Shown here piece by piece: positions 38,173 through 47,800 of a stretch of 64,000 bases of DNA (position 1 is its first letter; each line of letters starts with the position of its first letter). A program made the position numbers and the translations under genes. The stretch comes from Frigoribacterium sp. SL97 (GTDB taxonomy: Bacteria; Actinomycetota; Actinomycetes; Actinomycetales; Microbacteriaceae). The stretch covers positions 1,240,001-1,304,000 of the forward strand of contig NZ_CP113062.1 in the NCBI RefSeq assembly GCF_026625765.1. Direction: 5' to 3'. Below the pieces are notes generated by a model. The model was not told the origin of the DNA and did not search any database. It saw only the letters and a program-made list of their open reading frames with translations.

Positions 38173-39693
38173 TCAGTCGCGGGAGATCCACGCCTCGACG
38201 TCGGCGACCGTGCGGGGGATGCCCACCGAGAGGTTCTCGGCCCCGTCGGCGGTCACGAGGATGTCGTCCTCGATGCGCACGCCGATGCCGCGGAACTCCT
38301 CGGGCACGGTGAGGTCGTCGGGCTGGAAGTACAGGCCGGGTTCGATCGTGAACACCATGCCGGGCTCGAGCACGCCGTCGAGGTAGAGGTCGCGACGGGC
38401 GGCGGCGCAGTCGTGCACGTCGATGCCGAGGTGGTGGCTCGTGCCGTGCACCATGTAGCGGCGGTGGTACTGGTGGTCGGGCTGCAGCGACTCCTCGGCG
38501 GACACCGGCAGGAAGCCCCATTCGGCGGTGCGTTCGGCGATGACCTTCATGGCCGTCGCGTGGATCTCGCGGAACGCGATGCCCGGACGCACGATCGCGA
38601 ACGCCGCGTCGGCCGCCTCGAGAACGGCTTCGTACACGAGACGTTGCACGTCGGTGAACCGGCCCGAGACGGGCAGCGTGCGGGTGATGTCGGCCGTGTA
38701 GAGGCTGTCGAGTTCGATGCCCGCATCGATGAGGATGAGGTCGCCGTCGCGGACGACGCCGTCGTTGCGGGTCCAGTGCAGGACGCAGGCGTGGTCGCCC
38801 GACGCGGCGATCGTGTCGTAGCCGACCGTGTTGCCGTCGGCGCGGGCCCGACGGTTGAAGGTGCCCTCGACGAGCCGCTCGCCGCGCGGGTGCGCGACGA
38901 TGTCGTCGAAGTCGGCGATCACGTCGGTGAACCCCTTGCCCGTCACCGTCACGGCCTGACGCATCTGCGCGACCTCGTACGCGTCCTTGACGAGACGCAG
39001 CTCGCTCAGGTCACGGGCCAGGTCGGCGGAGGTCGCCCGCTCGCGGGGGCGGTCGTCGTCGGAGATCACGACGGCCGTAGTCCCCGCCGAGACGGGGGAC
39101 TGCTCGGCGGCGGCCTCGACGACGGCGTCGAGACGGCGGGTCAGGTCGGGGTCGGCTTCGCGGACGACGAGGGTGCCGGCGTCGATGGTGCCGACCACGG
39201 CCTCGAAGTCGGCCAGGTCACGCGTGGCGAGACCCAGGTCGGCGGCGACCTGCGTCAACGACGGGCGCGGGCCGATCCAGAACTCGCCGATCTCGGGGTT
39301 GGCGTAGAACTCGTCCGAGTCACGCCCGGCGCTCGCCCTCAGGTACAGGGTGGCGTCGTGGCCCTCGGCCGTGGGCTCGAGCACGAGCACCGAACCGGGC
39401 ACGGTGTCGGAACCCCAGCCCGTCAGGTGCGAGAACGCCGAGTGCGCACGGAAGGGGTAGTCGCAGTCGTTGGACCGGACCTTGGCGGAGCCGGCCGGCA
39501 CGACCAGGCGGGTGCCCGGGTGCAGCGCGGACAGCCGCGCGCGACGGTCGGCGGCGAACGGCGCCTGCTCACGCGGCTCGGGGAGGACGTCGGGGCGGTC
39601 GGCCCACTGCGACGAGATGTAGTCCTTGAACGTGTCCGACCCGGGGGTGGTGGAGCGGTTGGTGGTCGCGCGCGGCGCCTTCTGATCTGCCAT
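38173..39693 (-). CDS. pepP: Xaa-Pro aminopeptidase (aminopeptidase P, M24B)
   Basis: The enzyme removes N-terminal residues ahead of proline using two metal ions. The product of about 506 residues has an aminopeptidase P N-terminal domain and a pita-bread catalytic domain. The five metal ligands are visible: two aspartates in LIDAGIELDSLYTADITRT, a histidine in VHGTSHHLGIDVHD, and glutamates in FTIEPG and GVRIEDD. The ATG at 39693 is preferred over the one at 39702 because GACAAT ends seven bases before it, fitting the leaderless pattern; three codons are at stake. It may be cotranscribed with the EEP gene upstream. Confidence 0.93.
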   Translation of the reverse strand: MADQKAPRATTNRSTTPGSDTFKDYISSQWADRPDVLPEPREQAPFAADRRARLSALHPGTRLVVPAGSAKVRSNDCDYPFRAHSAFSHLTGWGSDTVPGSVLVLEPTAEGHDATLYLRASAGRDSDEFYANPEIGEFWIGPRPSLTQVAADLGLATRDLADFEAVVGTIDAGTLVVREADPDLTRRLDAVVEAAAEQSPVSAGTTAVVISDDDRPRERATSADLARDLSELRLVKDAYEVAQMRQAVTVTGKGFTDVIADFDDIVAHPRGERLVEGTFNRRARADGNTVGYDTIAASGDHACVLHWTRNDGVVRDGDLILIDAGIELDSLYTADITRTLPVSGRFTDVQRLVYEAVLEAADAAFAIVRPGIAFREIHATAMKVIAERTAEWGFLPVSAEESLQPDHQYHRRYMVHGTSHHLGIDVHDCAAARRDLYLDGVLEPGMVFTIEPGLYFQPDDLTVPEEFRGIGVRIEDDILVTADGAENLSVGIPRTVADVEAWISRD

Positions 39694-39739
39694 GCCCACC
39701 ATTGTCCCGCCAATCGGGCCGGACGCCCAGTCGGTGGGC

Positions 39740-40771
39740 TCAGGCTCCCGTGCGACTGAGCTGGGCGACGACCGCCCGGTGGTCGCTGCCGGCGTCGTCG
39801 AGCTCGGTCACGACCCGGAAGCCGGTCGGCAGCCACTGCTCGGTGGCCATGACGTGGTCGATCGGCGCACCGAGGAGGGGAGGGACGTCGGTCGGCCAGG
39901 TCCCGACGCCGGCGTTCGCGGTCGCCTCGGCGGCATCGCGGCAGGCGCCGAGCGCTCCACCGTCGCTGCCGAGCCCGGCCATGTGGTCGAGGGTGGCGTT
40001 GAAGTCACCCGCCATGATCACGTCCCCCGACCGGCAGACGTCGGCGAGGTACCCCAGGCCGGCACGCCACTGCCCCATGTGCTCGGGCGTCGGCGACACG
40101 GGATGGGCGGCGACGATCGTGGGGCCCTCGCCCGACACGGGTGTCGCGACGACCGTCGGGAGGACGGGCGTCGTCCGTGCGTCGGTGGTGCCGTCGTCAC
40201 CGATCGCGACCTGGTAGTCGCCCAGCGCGGCACTGATCAGGAGGGTCGTCGAGCGGCCGCTCGCGATCTGGTCGTAGGCCACCGTGTGCACCCACATGGG
40301 CTTGCCGGCGGCGGCCATGGCCTCGGCGACGGCGACGCCGACCTCCTGGCGGGTCTCGGGCAGGGCGATCACGTCGGCACCGACCTCGGTCGCGAGGGCG
40401 ACGACGGCGTCGGCCCCGGTCGCCGCGCCGAGGGTGTTCCACGACAGGACGGTGACGTCGGTGGGCGTCTTCTCGACGAAGTCGGTGCGGCCCAGGCCGC
40501 GAGCCGTCACGACGCCCGCCGAGAGGACGCCGAACACGAGCAGCAGCACGGCCGCGCTCGCCGTGAGCGACCGGATCGGCCTCGCGACCAGGCCCAGCAC
40601 GAGCAGCAGCACCATCAGGACGATCGCGACGGCCCCGGCGACGAGGCGGAACGACACCACCTGACCGACCGGGAAGACGCGCTGCAGCCCGACGGTCTGG
40701 GGCCAGAGGGCGGCCAGGAGCACGGCGGCGACGGCGAGGACGAAGACGAGGGCGACGAGACGACGGATCAT
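39740..40771 (-). CDS. Membrane-anchored endonuclease/exonuclease/phosphatase family protein
   Basis: The 343-residue product has about three N-terminal transmembrane segments (to residue ~90) and an extracytoplasmic EEP catalytic domain with VLSWNTLGAATG, ALPETRQEVG, IMAGDFNATLDHM, PIDHVMAT and the final GSDHRAVVAQL. This layout matches VanJ-like and other membrane-bound EEP phosphatases that act on undecaprenyl-pyrophosphate-type or nucleic acid substrates outside the cell; the substrate cannot be read from sequence. ATG start at 40771, divergent from the PHP gene. Confidence 0.82.
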   Translation of the reverse strand: MIRRLVALVFVLAVAAVLLAALWPQTVGLQRVFPVGQVVSFRLVAGAVAIVLMVLLLVLGLVARPIRSLTASAAVLLLVFGVLSAGVVTARGLGRTDFVEKTPTDVTVLSWNTLGAATGADAVVALATEVGADVIALPETRQEVGVAVAEAMAAAGKPMWVHTVAYDQIASGRSTTLLISAALGDYQVAIGDDGTTDARTTPVLPTVVATPVSGEGPTIVAAHPVSPTPEHMGQWRAGLGYLADVCRSGDVIMAGDFNATLDHMAGLGSDGGALGACRDAAEATANAGVGTWPTDVPPLLGAPIDHVMATEQWLPTGFRVVTELDDAGSDHRAVVAQLSRTGA

Positions 40772-40854
40772 GGCCCCTGGAGCCTAGGGGAACCCCCGAC
40801 CGCACGTCGGGCGCCGCACGGACGGCTCGGATGCGCGCCGCCTACGATGGGGGG

Positions 40855-41709
40855 ATGCCCACGCGCCTGGTCGACCTGCACACTCACTCGAGCGTGTCGG
40901 ACGGCACCGAGGCGCCCGCCGCGCTGGTCGCGTCGGCCGTGCGCGCGGGGCTCGACACCGTCGCCCTGACCGACCACGACAGCACGGCCGGGTGGTCCGA
41001 GGCCACGGCCGCCGTCGCCGGTACCGGTCTCACCCTCCTCCCCGGCATGGAGCTCAGCACCCGGCTCGGACTGAACAGCGTCCACATGCTCGGCTACCTC
41101 TTCGACCCCGCCCACCCGGGCCTCGTCGCCGAGACGGCCCGCCTGCGCGACAGCCGTCTGCACCGGGCCGAGCGCATCGTCGAACGCATCGCCGCCGACT
41201 ACGACCTCACCTGGGGCGACGTCCTCGCCCAGGCCAGCTCGGGGGCGACCCTGGGACGGCCGCACATCGCCGACGCCCTCGTCGCCAAGGGCTACGCGCC
41301 CGACCGCAGCGCCGCCTTCGCGGGCATCCTGCACTGGCGGTCCGGGTACTACGAGCCGCACGAGGCACCCAGCCCCCTGATCGGCGTCCGCCTGATCCGG
41401 GAGGCCGGGGGCGTCCCCGTCATCGCCCACCCGGCGACGCGGGGTCGCGAGCCGAACGTCTCCAGCGAGGGTTTCGAGGCCCTCGTCGACGCCGGCCTGC
41501 TCGGCGTCGAGATCGACCACCGCGAGAACACCTCGGCCGGTAAGGTGCGGTTGCTCGAGCTCGCCCGACGGTACGACCTCATCGTGACCGGGTCGAGCGA
41601 CTACCACGGCGACGGCAAGCCCAACCGGTTGGGTGAGAACACCACGGCTCCCGGACAACTCGACCGGATCGTCGACGCGGCGACCGGGTGGGTGCCCGTC
41701 CGGGGTTGA
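40855..41709 (+). CDS. PHP-domain phosphoesterase
   Basis: The 284-residue product is a PHP metal-dependent phosphoesterase, with VDLHTHSSVSDGT, ALTDHDSTAGW, LPGMELSTR, VIAHPATRGR and SSDYHGDGKPNRLG in order. Relatives hydrolyse nucleoside 3',5'-bisphosphates or short RNA ends (RNase AM/TrpH type). The ATG follows TACGAT (40843-40848) with a six-base GGGGGG spacer, so the transcript is probably leaderless. Downstream lie a dispersed 10-mer copy, four 15-base repeats and a strong terminator. Confidence 0.9.
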   Translation: MPTRLVDLHTHSSVSDGTEAPAALVASAVRAGLDTVALTDHDSTAGWSEATAAVAGTGLTLLPGMELSTRLGLNSVHMLGYLFDPAHPGLVAETARLRDSRLHRAERIVERIAADYDLTWGDVLAQASSGATLGRPHIADALVAKGYAPDRSAAFAGILHWRSGYYEPHEAPSPLIGVRLIREAGGVPVIAHPATRGREPNVSSEGFEALVDAGLLGVEIDHRENTSAGKVRLLELARRYDLIVTGSSDYHGDGKPNRLGENTTAPGQLDRIVDAATGWVPVRG

Positions 41710-41750
41710 ACCGGCCCGCGCCTCCTCGTCCGGACGGCTCCCTGCCGGGC

Positions 41751-41810
41751 GATGACGTGCCGGACGGCGGCGTTCCGGACGGTGACGTGCCGGACGGCGA
41801 CGTGCCGGAC
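41751..41810 (+). repeat. Four 15-bp tandem repeats downstream of the PHP gene
   Basis: Units at 41751-41765, 41766-41780, 41781-41795 and 41796-41810 share the form GRTGACGTGCCGGAC with a few changes. They lie between the PHP stop codon and the terminator. The period is three-fold and would read PDGDV repeats in one frame, but no start or ribosome site supports a gene. Confidence 0.9.
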
Positions 41811-41853
41811 GCACGAGACCCCCTCGCCGCGGACGGTCGAGGGGGTCTCGTGC
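41811..41853. terminator. Bidirectional terminator between PHP and DEAD-box genes
   Basis: GCACGAGACCCCCTCG (41811-41826) pairs perfectly over 16 bp with CGAGGGGGTCTCGTGC (41838-41853) around an 11-base loop. Confidence 0.93.
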
Positions 41854-41864
41854 TAAATCGGTCG

Positions 41865-43334
41865 TCAGCCCTGCGGCTGTGACGACGAGTCGCCGGCGGG
41901 ACGACGGCGACGGTTGCGGCTGCGCTTGCGCGGGGCCTCACCCGTGCCCTCGCCGGCCGGAGCCGCCGCGTCGGGCGCCTGTGCGGCGCCGCGGCCCGTG
42001 GTCGAGGGCTCACCAGAGGCCCGCACGGGAGCGTCGCCACGACCGCGACCGCGACCCCTGTCACGATCGCCCTGGGGGCCGCCGGTGCGCTCGCGCGAGC
42101 CGACCGAACCCGCCTTGACAGCCGACAAGGAGCTCGCGCGCAGGCGTCCCTTCGTCCCGGCGGGGATGTCGAGGTCGGCGAAGAGGTGCGGGCTCGACGA
42201 GTAGGTCTCGACCGGCTCGGGCTGGCCCATGTCGAGGGCCCGGTTGATCAGGGCCCACTTGTGCAGGTCGTCCCAGTCGACGAACGTCACGGCGATGCCG
42301 GTCTTGCCGGCGCGGCCGGTACGGCCGGCGCGGTGCAGGTAGGTGTCGTGGTCGTCGGGCACGGTGTGGTTGATCACGTGCGTGACGTCGTTCACGTCGA
42401 TGCCTCGGGCCGCGACGTCGGTCGCGATCAGGATGTCTTTCTTGCCCGCCTTGAACGCGGCCATCGCGCGCTCGCGCTGCTCCTGGTTGAGGTCACCGTG
42501 GACGGCCGCCGCGTTGAAGCCGCGGTCGTTCAGCTCTTCGACGAGCTTGGCGGCCGCGCGCTTGGTCCGGGTGAAGACGACGGTCTTGCCACGCCCCTCG
42601 GCCTGGAGGATGCGCGCGATCACCTCGTCCTTGTCGAGCGAGTGGGCCCGGTAGACGACGTGCTTGATGTTCGCCTGCGTGAGGCCCTCGTCGGGGTCGG
42701 TCGCGCGGATGTGGATCGGCTTCGACATGAACCGGCGTGCCAAGGCCACGATCGGGCCGGGCATGGTCGCCGAGAACAGCATGGTGTGACGGGTGGCCGG
42801 CACCTGCTGGAAGATCTTCTCGATGTCGCTGAGGAAGCCCAGGTCGAGCATCTTGTCGGCCTCGTCCAGCACGACCTCTTGCACCTCTTTGAGGTTCAGG
42901 AGGCGCTGGCCGGCCAGGTCGAGGAGGCGCCCGGGGGTGCCCACGACGATCTGCGCGCCGGCCTTGAGTTGCTCGACCTGGCCCTCGTAGGCCTTGCCGC
43001 CGTAGATGCTGACGATCTTGGTCGCCCGGTTCGAGGTGGCGAGCTCGAGGTCGTCGGCCACCTGGACGCAGAGTTCGCGGGTCGGGACGACGACGAGCAC
43101 CTTGACGCCGGGGGCCGGGTCGAGGCCGATGCGCTGGATGATCGGGAGGCCGAAGCCGAAGGTCTTGCCGGTGCCCGTCTTGGCCTGGCCGATGATGTCC
43201 TGCCCGGCGAGGGCGAGGGGGATGGTCTGCGTCTGGATGGGGAAAGGTTCGAGGATCCCCTTCGACGCCAGAGCGTCGACCATGTCGGGGTCGATCGCGA
43301 GGTCAGTGAATGTCAAAGTGTTGCCCTGTCTCAT
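41865..43334 (-). CDS. DEAD-box ATP-dependent RNA helicase
   Basis: The 489-residue product unwinds RNA duplexes. All core motifs are present: Q motif FPIQTQTIP, Walker A AKTGTGKT, PTRELCVQ, GTPGRLLD, DEAD, SAT, ATDVAARGIDV and HRAGRTGRAG. The C-terminal 100 residues are an RGG-like arginine/glycine tail (GDRDRGRGRGRGD and RKRSRNRRRRP), which binds RNA non-specifically. It resembles RhlE of M. tuberculosis (Rv3211), whose neighbour is also a ferritin-like gene. The ATG at 43334 is the first plausible start; no ribosome site is seen. It is divergent from the ferritin-like gene. Confidence 0.93.
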   Translation of the reverse strand: MRQGNTLTFTDLAIDPDMVDALASKGILEPFPIQTQTIPLALAGQDIIGQAKTGTGKTFGFGLPIIQRIGLDPAPGVKVLVVVPTRELCVQVADDLELATSNRATKIVSIYGGKAYEGQVEQLKAGAQIVVGTPGRLLDLAGQRLLNLKEVQEVVLDEADKMLDLGFLSDIEKIFQQVPATRHTMLFSATMPGPIVALARRFMSKPIHIRATDPDEGLTQANIKHVVYRAHSLDKDEVIARILQAEGRGKTVVFTRTKRAAAKLVEELNDRGFNAAAVHGDLNQEQRERAMAAFKAGKKDILIATDVAARGIDVNDVTHVINHTVPDDHDTYLHRAGRTGRAGKTGIAVTFVDWDDLHKWALINRALDMGQPEPVETYSSSPHLFADLDIPAGTKGRLRASSLSAVKAGSVGSRERTGGPQGDRDRGRGRGRGDAPVRASGEPSTTGRGAAQAPDAAAPAGEGTGEAPRKRSRNRRRRPAGDSSSQPQG

Positions 43335-43400
43335 ATAGGGGGATGCGTCGAGTTTAGCCCGTCGCGACGGGCGGCCCCTCGGACCCCGTAAGATGTGGGC

Positions 43401-44120
43401 GTGGTGTCCTGGCCCGGTCGAGGTGCGAAACGCGGCGTCCCGTCCCTGCAGTGGCCGCGGCCCGCGGCGAAGCCGACCCCCGCGGCCCGGGTCGAGCTCG
43501 ACCAGTTCACCCCCGACCTGTTGGTCTTCCTGGGGCACGCGGCCTACCTCGAACTCGCGCTCTTCGAGACGCTGGGCCGCTCGTCGGCCTTCGCCCCCGA
43601 CGTCCGTGCGAAAGAGACCACCGGCCGCATCGCCGAGACGACCTTGGCCCGACACCGCGGCCTGGTGGCCGAGATCGAACGGTCCGGCCACGACGCCACC
43701 GAGTCGATGGAGCCCCACATCGCCGCCATCGACGAGTTCCGGGCCCGGACCGGAGGCACGGACTGGTACGAGGCGATCGTCGCGGACTACGTCGCGGCCG
43801 GCCTGCTCAACGACGTCTTCGTGCGGTTGGCGGCCGGACTGCCGGCGGACCACCACAAGCGGATCGTGGCGGTGCTCGAGGCCCACGACGACGCACCGCT
43901 CGTGGTGCGAGAACTCTCCGCGGCCATCGAGGCCGACCCGCGGCTCGCGTCACGGCTGGCCCTCTGGGGGCGCAGGTTGGTGGGAGACACCCTGTTGGTC
44001 GCTCGCGCCGCGGTGTCCGCGTCGCACGTGTCCGCCGACGACGAGCGTCTCGAACCCGTCTTCACAGAACTCATCGCCGCCCACACGCGCCGCATGGACG
44101 CCCTCGGACTCACCGCCTGA
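43401..44120 (+). CDS. Ferritin-like domain protein (MiaE-like)
   Basis: The product of about 239 residues is a helical ferritin-like protein of the actinobacterial MiaE-like family. Metal-ligand-type residues are visible as ELALFETLG, RHRGLVAEIER, DWYEAIVADYVAAGLLND and late helices with VFTELIAAHTRRMD. Function is unknown; the fold suggests a di-iron oxygenase or oxidoreductase. The GTG at 43401 is chosen because TAAGAT ends six bases before it, although an in-frame-shifted GTG at 43395 and another at 43404 exist. It lies between the helicase and DUF3107 as in M. tuberculosis Rv3208A-Rv3211. Confidence 0.8.
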   Translation: MVSWPGRGAKRGVPSLQWPRPAAKPTPAARVELDQFTPDLLVFLGHAAYLELALFETLGRSSAFAPDVRAKETTGRIAETTLARHRGLVAEIERSGHDATESMEPHIAAIDEFRARTGGTDWYEAIVADYVAAGLLNDVFVRLAAGLPADHHKRIVAVLEAHDDAPLVVRELSAAIEADPRLASRLALWGRRLVGDTLLVARAAVSASHVSADDERLEPVFTELIAAHTRRMDALGLTA

Positions 44121-44226
44121 GCGCTGACCGCTGGTAGTCCTCCGGCTGGCGGGACTGTTCTCGGCGACCTGGCGTGGCCGCCCTGGGCGACCGGCCGTGC
44201 ATCGAGGGCATGGCGGAGGCGCGGCG

Positions 44227-44523
44227 TCAGGAGGCGGAGCGCACCAGGCGGGCGAAGTGCTCGCTGTCGTGAGCCCGGCGGCGAGCCGCCGCGACACGGC
44301 AGACCACGAATGCGACGACGGCGGGAAGGACGAGTGCTGCCACCCAGATCCATCCGCCGTCGGCGGGCCATCCGGCCCAGGTCAGGACCTCCCACACGAT
44401 CGCCGCCACGACGGCGCCGGACGCGGGCGCGAGCAGGACGCCGCGGGTGTCGCCGTCGGGCAGCGCGTAGTGGAGGACGAACCCGAGGATGGCGCCACCC
44501 AGGACGACGAAGAGGAGTTCCAC
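44227..44523 (-). CDS. Small membrane protein of unknown function (98 aa)
   Basis: The product has about three hydrophobic helices: LLFVVLGGAILGFVLHYALP, GVLLAPASGAVVAAIVWEVLTWAGW and GWIWVAALVLPAVVAFVVCRV, then a basic tail. It starts with GTG two bases after the DUF3107 stop and is probably cotranslated. I do not recognise a named family. Confidence 0.68.
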   Translation of the reverse strand: MELLFVVLGGAILGFVLHYALPDGDTRGVLLAPASGAVVAAIVWEVLTWAGWPADGGWIWVAALVLPAVVAFVVCRVAAARRRAHDSEHFARLVRSAS

Positions 44524-44525
44524 GA

Positions 44526-44750
44526 CTAGCTGACGAACCCGACCTTGCGGCTCTCTTCGCTGCCGACCTCGACGTAGGCGAGCGATGCGGTGGGGACCAG
44601 GTAGGTCTTGCCCTTGGAGTCGGCGAGGGTGACGTACGACTTGCCGCCGTCGAGCGCGTCGCCGACGACCTTCTCGACCTCGTCGGCGGTCTGGGCCGTC
44701 TCGAAGCTGATCTCACGGGGGCTGTTGGTGATGCCGATGCGAATGTCCAC
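44526..44750 (-). CDS. DUF3107 protein (74 aa)
   Basis: This small cytoplasmic protein (MDIRIGITNSPREISFETAQ, then ADEVEKVVGDAL and the C-terminal EVGSEESRKVGF) is the conserved actinobacterial DUF3107 family; the M. tuberculosis member, as I recall, is Rv3208A. Function is unknown. It is shorter than the open frame suggests: the GTG at 44750 has TATCGT ending six bases upstream, the leaderless pattern, while upstream sequence is unrelated. Confidence 0.9.
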   Translation of the reverse strand: MDIRIGITNSPREISFETAQTADEVEKVVGDALDGGKSYVTLADSKGKTYLVPTASLAYVEVGSEESRKVGFVS

Positions 44751-44881
44751 GAGGTCACGATATCCGACCTCGCCGTCCCGACTCTGCACGTTCTCTGTCG
44801 GCGCACACGGGGTGGCCCGTCGGGCCGTCGAGGGTCCACGCGACCGACCTCGATGTCGGTGCCAGCCGGTAGCGTCGGGAC

Positions 44882-47800
44882 ATGGCCTCGACCGTCTCAC
44901 CGCCCCTCTCGAGTCCGGCCCGAGCCTCGGTGTCGCCGGTGCTCGACGACTCGCAGCGGGCCGTGCTCGACCTGGCCGACGGGCGATCGGCCGCGGTCCT
45001 GGGTGCCCCGGGCTCGGGCAAGACCCGGACGCTCGTCGAGTTCGTGGTGGACCGCGTCGAAGGGCGCGGTTGGGGTCCGGCCGCCGTCATGGTGCTCGCA
45101 CCGACGCGCTCGACGGCGACGACGCTCCGTGACGTCATCGCGTCGAGGCTCACCGTGCCGACTCCGGGGCCCCTGGCCCGCACCGTCTCGTCCCTGGCGT
45201 TCGACGTGGTCGGCCATGCGGCGCGGCTCGTCGGCCTGCCCGCGCCGACCCTGCTGACGGGCGGTGACCAGGACAGCATCGTCCGTTTCCTCCTCGAGGG
45301 GCACGAGGTCGACGGCACGGGTCCGTCCTGGCCCGAGGGGCTCGGCCCGACCGTTCGTCGACTCCGCGGCTTCCGCACCGAACTGCGCGAAGTCCTCATG
45401 CGGTCGACCGAGCATCGCATCGGGTCCGAGGGGCTCCGACGAGCCGCCGAACGGGCCGACCGGCCCGAATGGGCGGCGGTGGCCGACTTCCGCGACGAGT
45501 ACCTGAGCGTCCTCGACGCGGCGCGGGGGCAGCACCTCGACTCGGCGGACCTGGTCGACTACGCCGTCGCCGCCCTCGACCGCGGCGAGACCTCCCCGGT
45601 CGTCGAGGGGCTGCGGGTCGTCCTCGTCGACGACGCGCAAGAAGCGACCGAGTCGACCCTGGCGCTGCTCCGCGCCCTGACGCGGCGGGGTGTCGCCGTG
45701 GTCGCGTTCGGCGACCCCGACCTGTCCACCAGCGCGTTCCGCGGGGGCACGCCCGACGTGCTCGGTCGTCTCGGCCCTCGGCTCGGCCTGTCCGACGTCG
45801 AGACCCTGTACCTCTCCACGGCCCACCGGCACCAGCCTCCGTTGCGCGATCTCGTGCAGCGGGTCACCTCGCGCATCGGGACGGCCGGCGCCGGTCGCCA
45901 GCACGCCGCGGTGGCGGCTCCGGCGATCGAGCCCTCCGAGGCCGGGGGAGCGGCGGACCCGGTGGCGGTCCCGATCGTGACCGTCCGGGCCGACAGCCCG
46001 AGCCACGAAGTGGCGTCGGTGGCCCGCCTGCTGCGCGAGCACCACCTGGTCCGCAGGGTGCCGTGGTCGCGCATGATGGTCGTCGTCCGCAGCGGTGGGC
46101 AGGTGGCCGGAGTCGCCCGGGGGCTGCAGCTCGCCGAGGTCCCGACCCGCACCTCCGTCGCCGGACGCGCCGTGCGCGACGAACACGCGGCCCGCCACCT
46201 GTTGCTCGCCGCCGCCGTCGCCGTCGGTCGCGACGAGCTCACCGTCGAGCTCGCGACCGAGCTGCTGCTGGGGCCGCTCGCCGGCTTCGACGCGTTGTCG
46301 CTCCGACGCCTGAGGCTCGCCCTGCGAGCCGACGAGCTCGGCACGGGCGGCGTCCGCTCGGCCGACGACCTGCTCGTCGAGGCGCTCGAGGGGGCCGGTC
46401 GCTTCGTCACGATCGACTCGAGGTTCGCGGCCCGAGCCGGGCGTTTCTCCACCAGTCTCGACGCGGCCCGTCGTGCAGCCGCGACCGGCGCCAGCATCGA
46501 AGAGGTGCTCTGGGGCCTCTGGGAGCGCAGCGGACTCGCGGCCGAGTGGTCGGCCCAGAGCGACGGTCGCGGCATCGTGGCCGCCGAGGCGGACCGTCAC
46601 CTCGACGGTGTCGTCGCCCTGTTCACGGCCGCCAAGCGCTTCGTCGAACGCACCCCCGAGGCACCCGCCGGTGCCTTCCTCGACTCGCTTCTCGGGGCCG
46701 AGGTGCCCGAGGACACCCTCTCGCCGCAGGCGACGGCCGAGACCGTGTTGGTGTGCTCGCCGTCGAACGCCGTGGGCATCGAGGTCGACGTGGTCGTCGC
46801 CGCTCGGCTGCAGGACGGCGTGTGGCCGAACCTCCGGGTCCGGGGCGGGCTGCTCGCCCCCGACGAGCTGGTCGACCTCGCCGAGCGCGGCCTGCTCCGC
46901 GGCGGTCCGATGGACGACCACGACCACGACGACGAGCCGGCAGCCCCCTCCGACGCGCGGGCCACGGTGCTCTCCGACGAGCTGCGCATGTTCGCCCTCA
47001 CCGTGTCGCGGGCCACCCGACAGGTCGTGCTCTCCTGCACCTCGAACGACGACGAGGGGCCCTCGCCGTTCTTCCGGCTGCTGCCCGACGGCTGCCCCGA
47101 GGCACCCGCCGGGCACCCCCTGTCGCTTCGAGGACTCGTGGGGCACCTCCGTCACGTGCTCGTCTCGGCGCCTCACGGACCACGGGCCGACGACGCGGTC
47201 GAGGCGTTGGCCCGACTCGCCGGCGAAGGCGTGGCGGGGGCGTCGCCGGACGACTGGTACGGGTTGCTCGACCCCAGCACCGTCGAGCCGCTCATCGACC
47301 TGGAGGCTCCCGAGGCCCACGTGCCGGTCTCGCCGTCGCAACTCGGGTCGTTCGAGGAGTGCCCCCTGCACTGGTTCGTCGACCGGTTCGGCGGGTCCCC
47401 TCCCAACGCGGCGATGGGTCTCGGCACGGTGCTGCACGACGTGATGGAGCACGCCGAGGGCACCGACGTCGACTCGCTCTGGCAGTCGGTCGAGGGGCGC
47501 TGGCCCGAGCTCGAGTTCGAGTCGGCCTGGATCGCTGAGGCCGAGAAACGCCGGGCGCGCGACATGACCGAGAGCCTCTCCTCCTACCTGCGGGACTTCG
47601 AGGCGTCGGGCGGGAGCCTGCTCGGCGCCGAGTCCACCTTCAGCCTCGACATCGGGCCGGCACGTCTGCGCGGGTCCATCGACAGGGTGGAGCGCACCCG
47701 CGAGGGCGCCGCCGTGATCGTCGACCTCAAGACGGGCCGGTCGGCCCCGACGTCGCCCCAGGCCGTCGCCGAACACCCCCAGCTGGGCAGCTACCAGGTC

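Noticed and set aside
41688..41882. Short + strand frame encoding PDGDV repeats
   Set aside because: It starts inside the PHP gene in another frame, has no ribosome site and runs through the terminator stem; treated as a DNA repeat.
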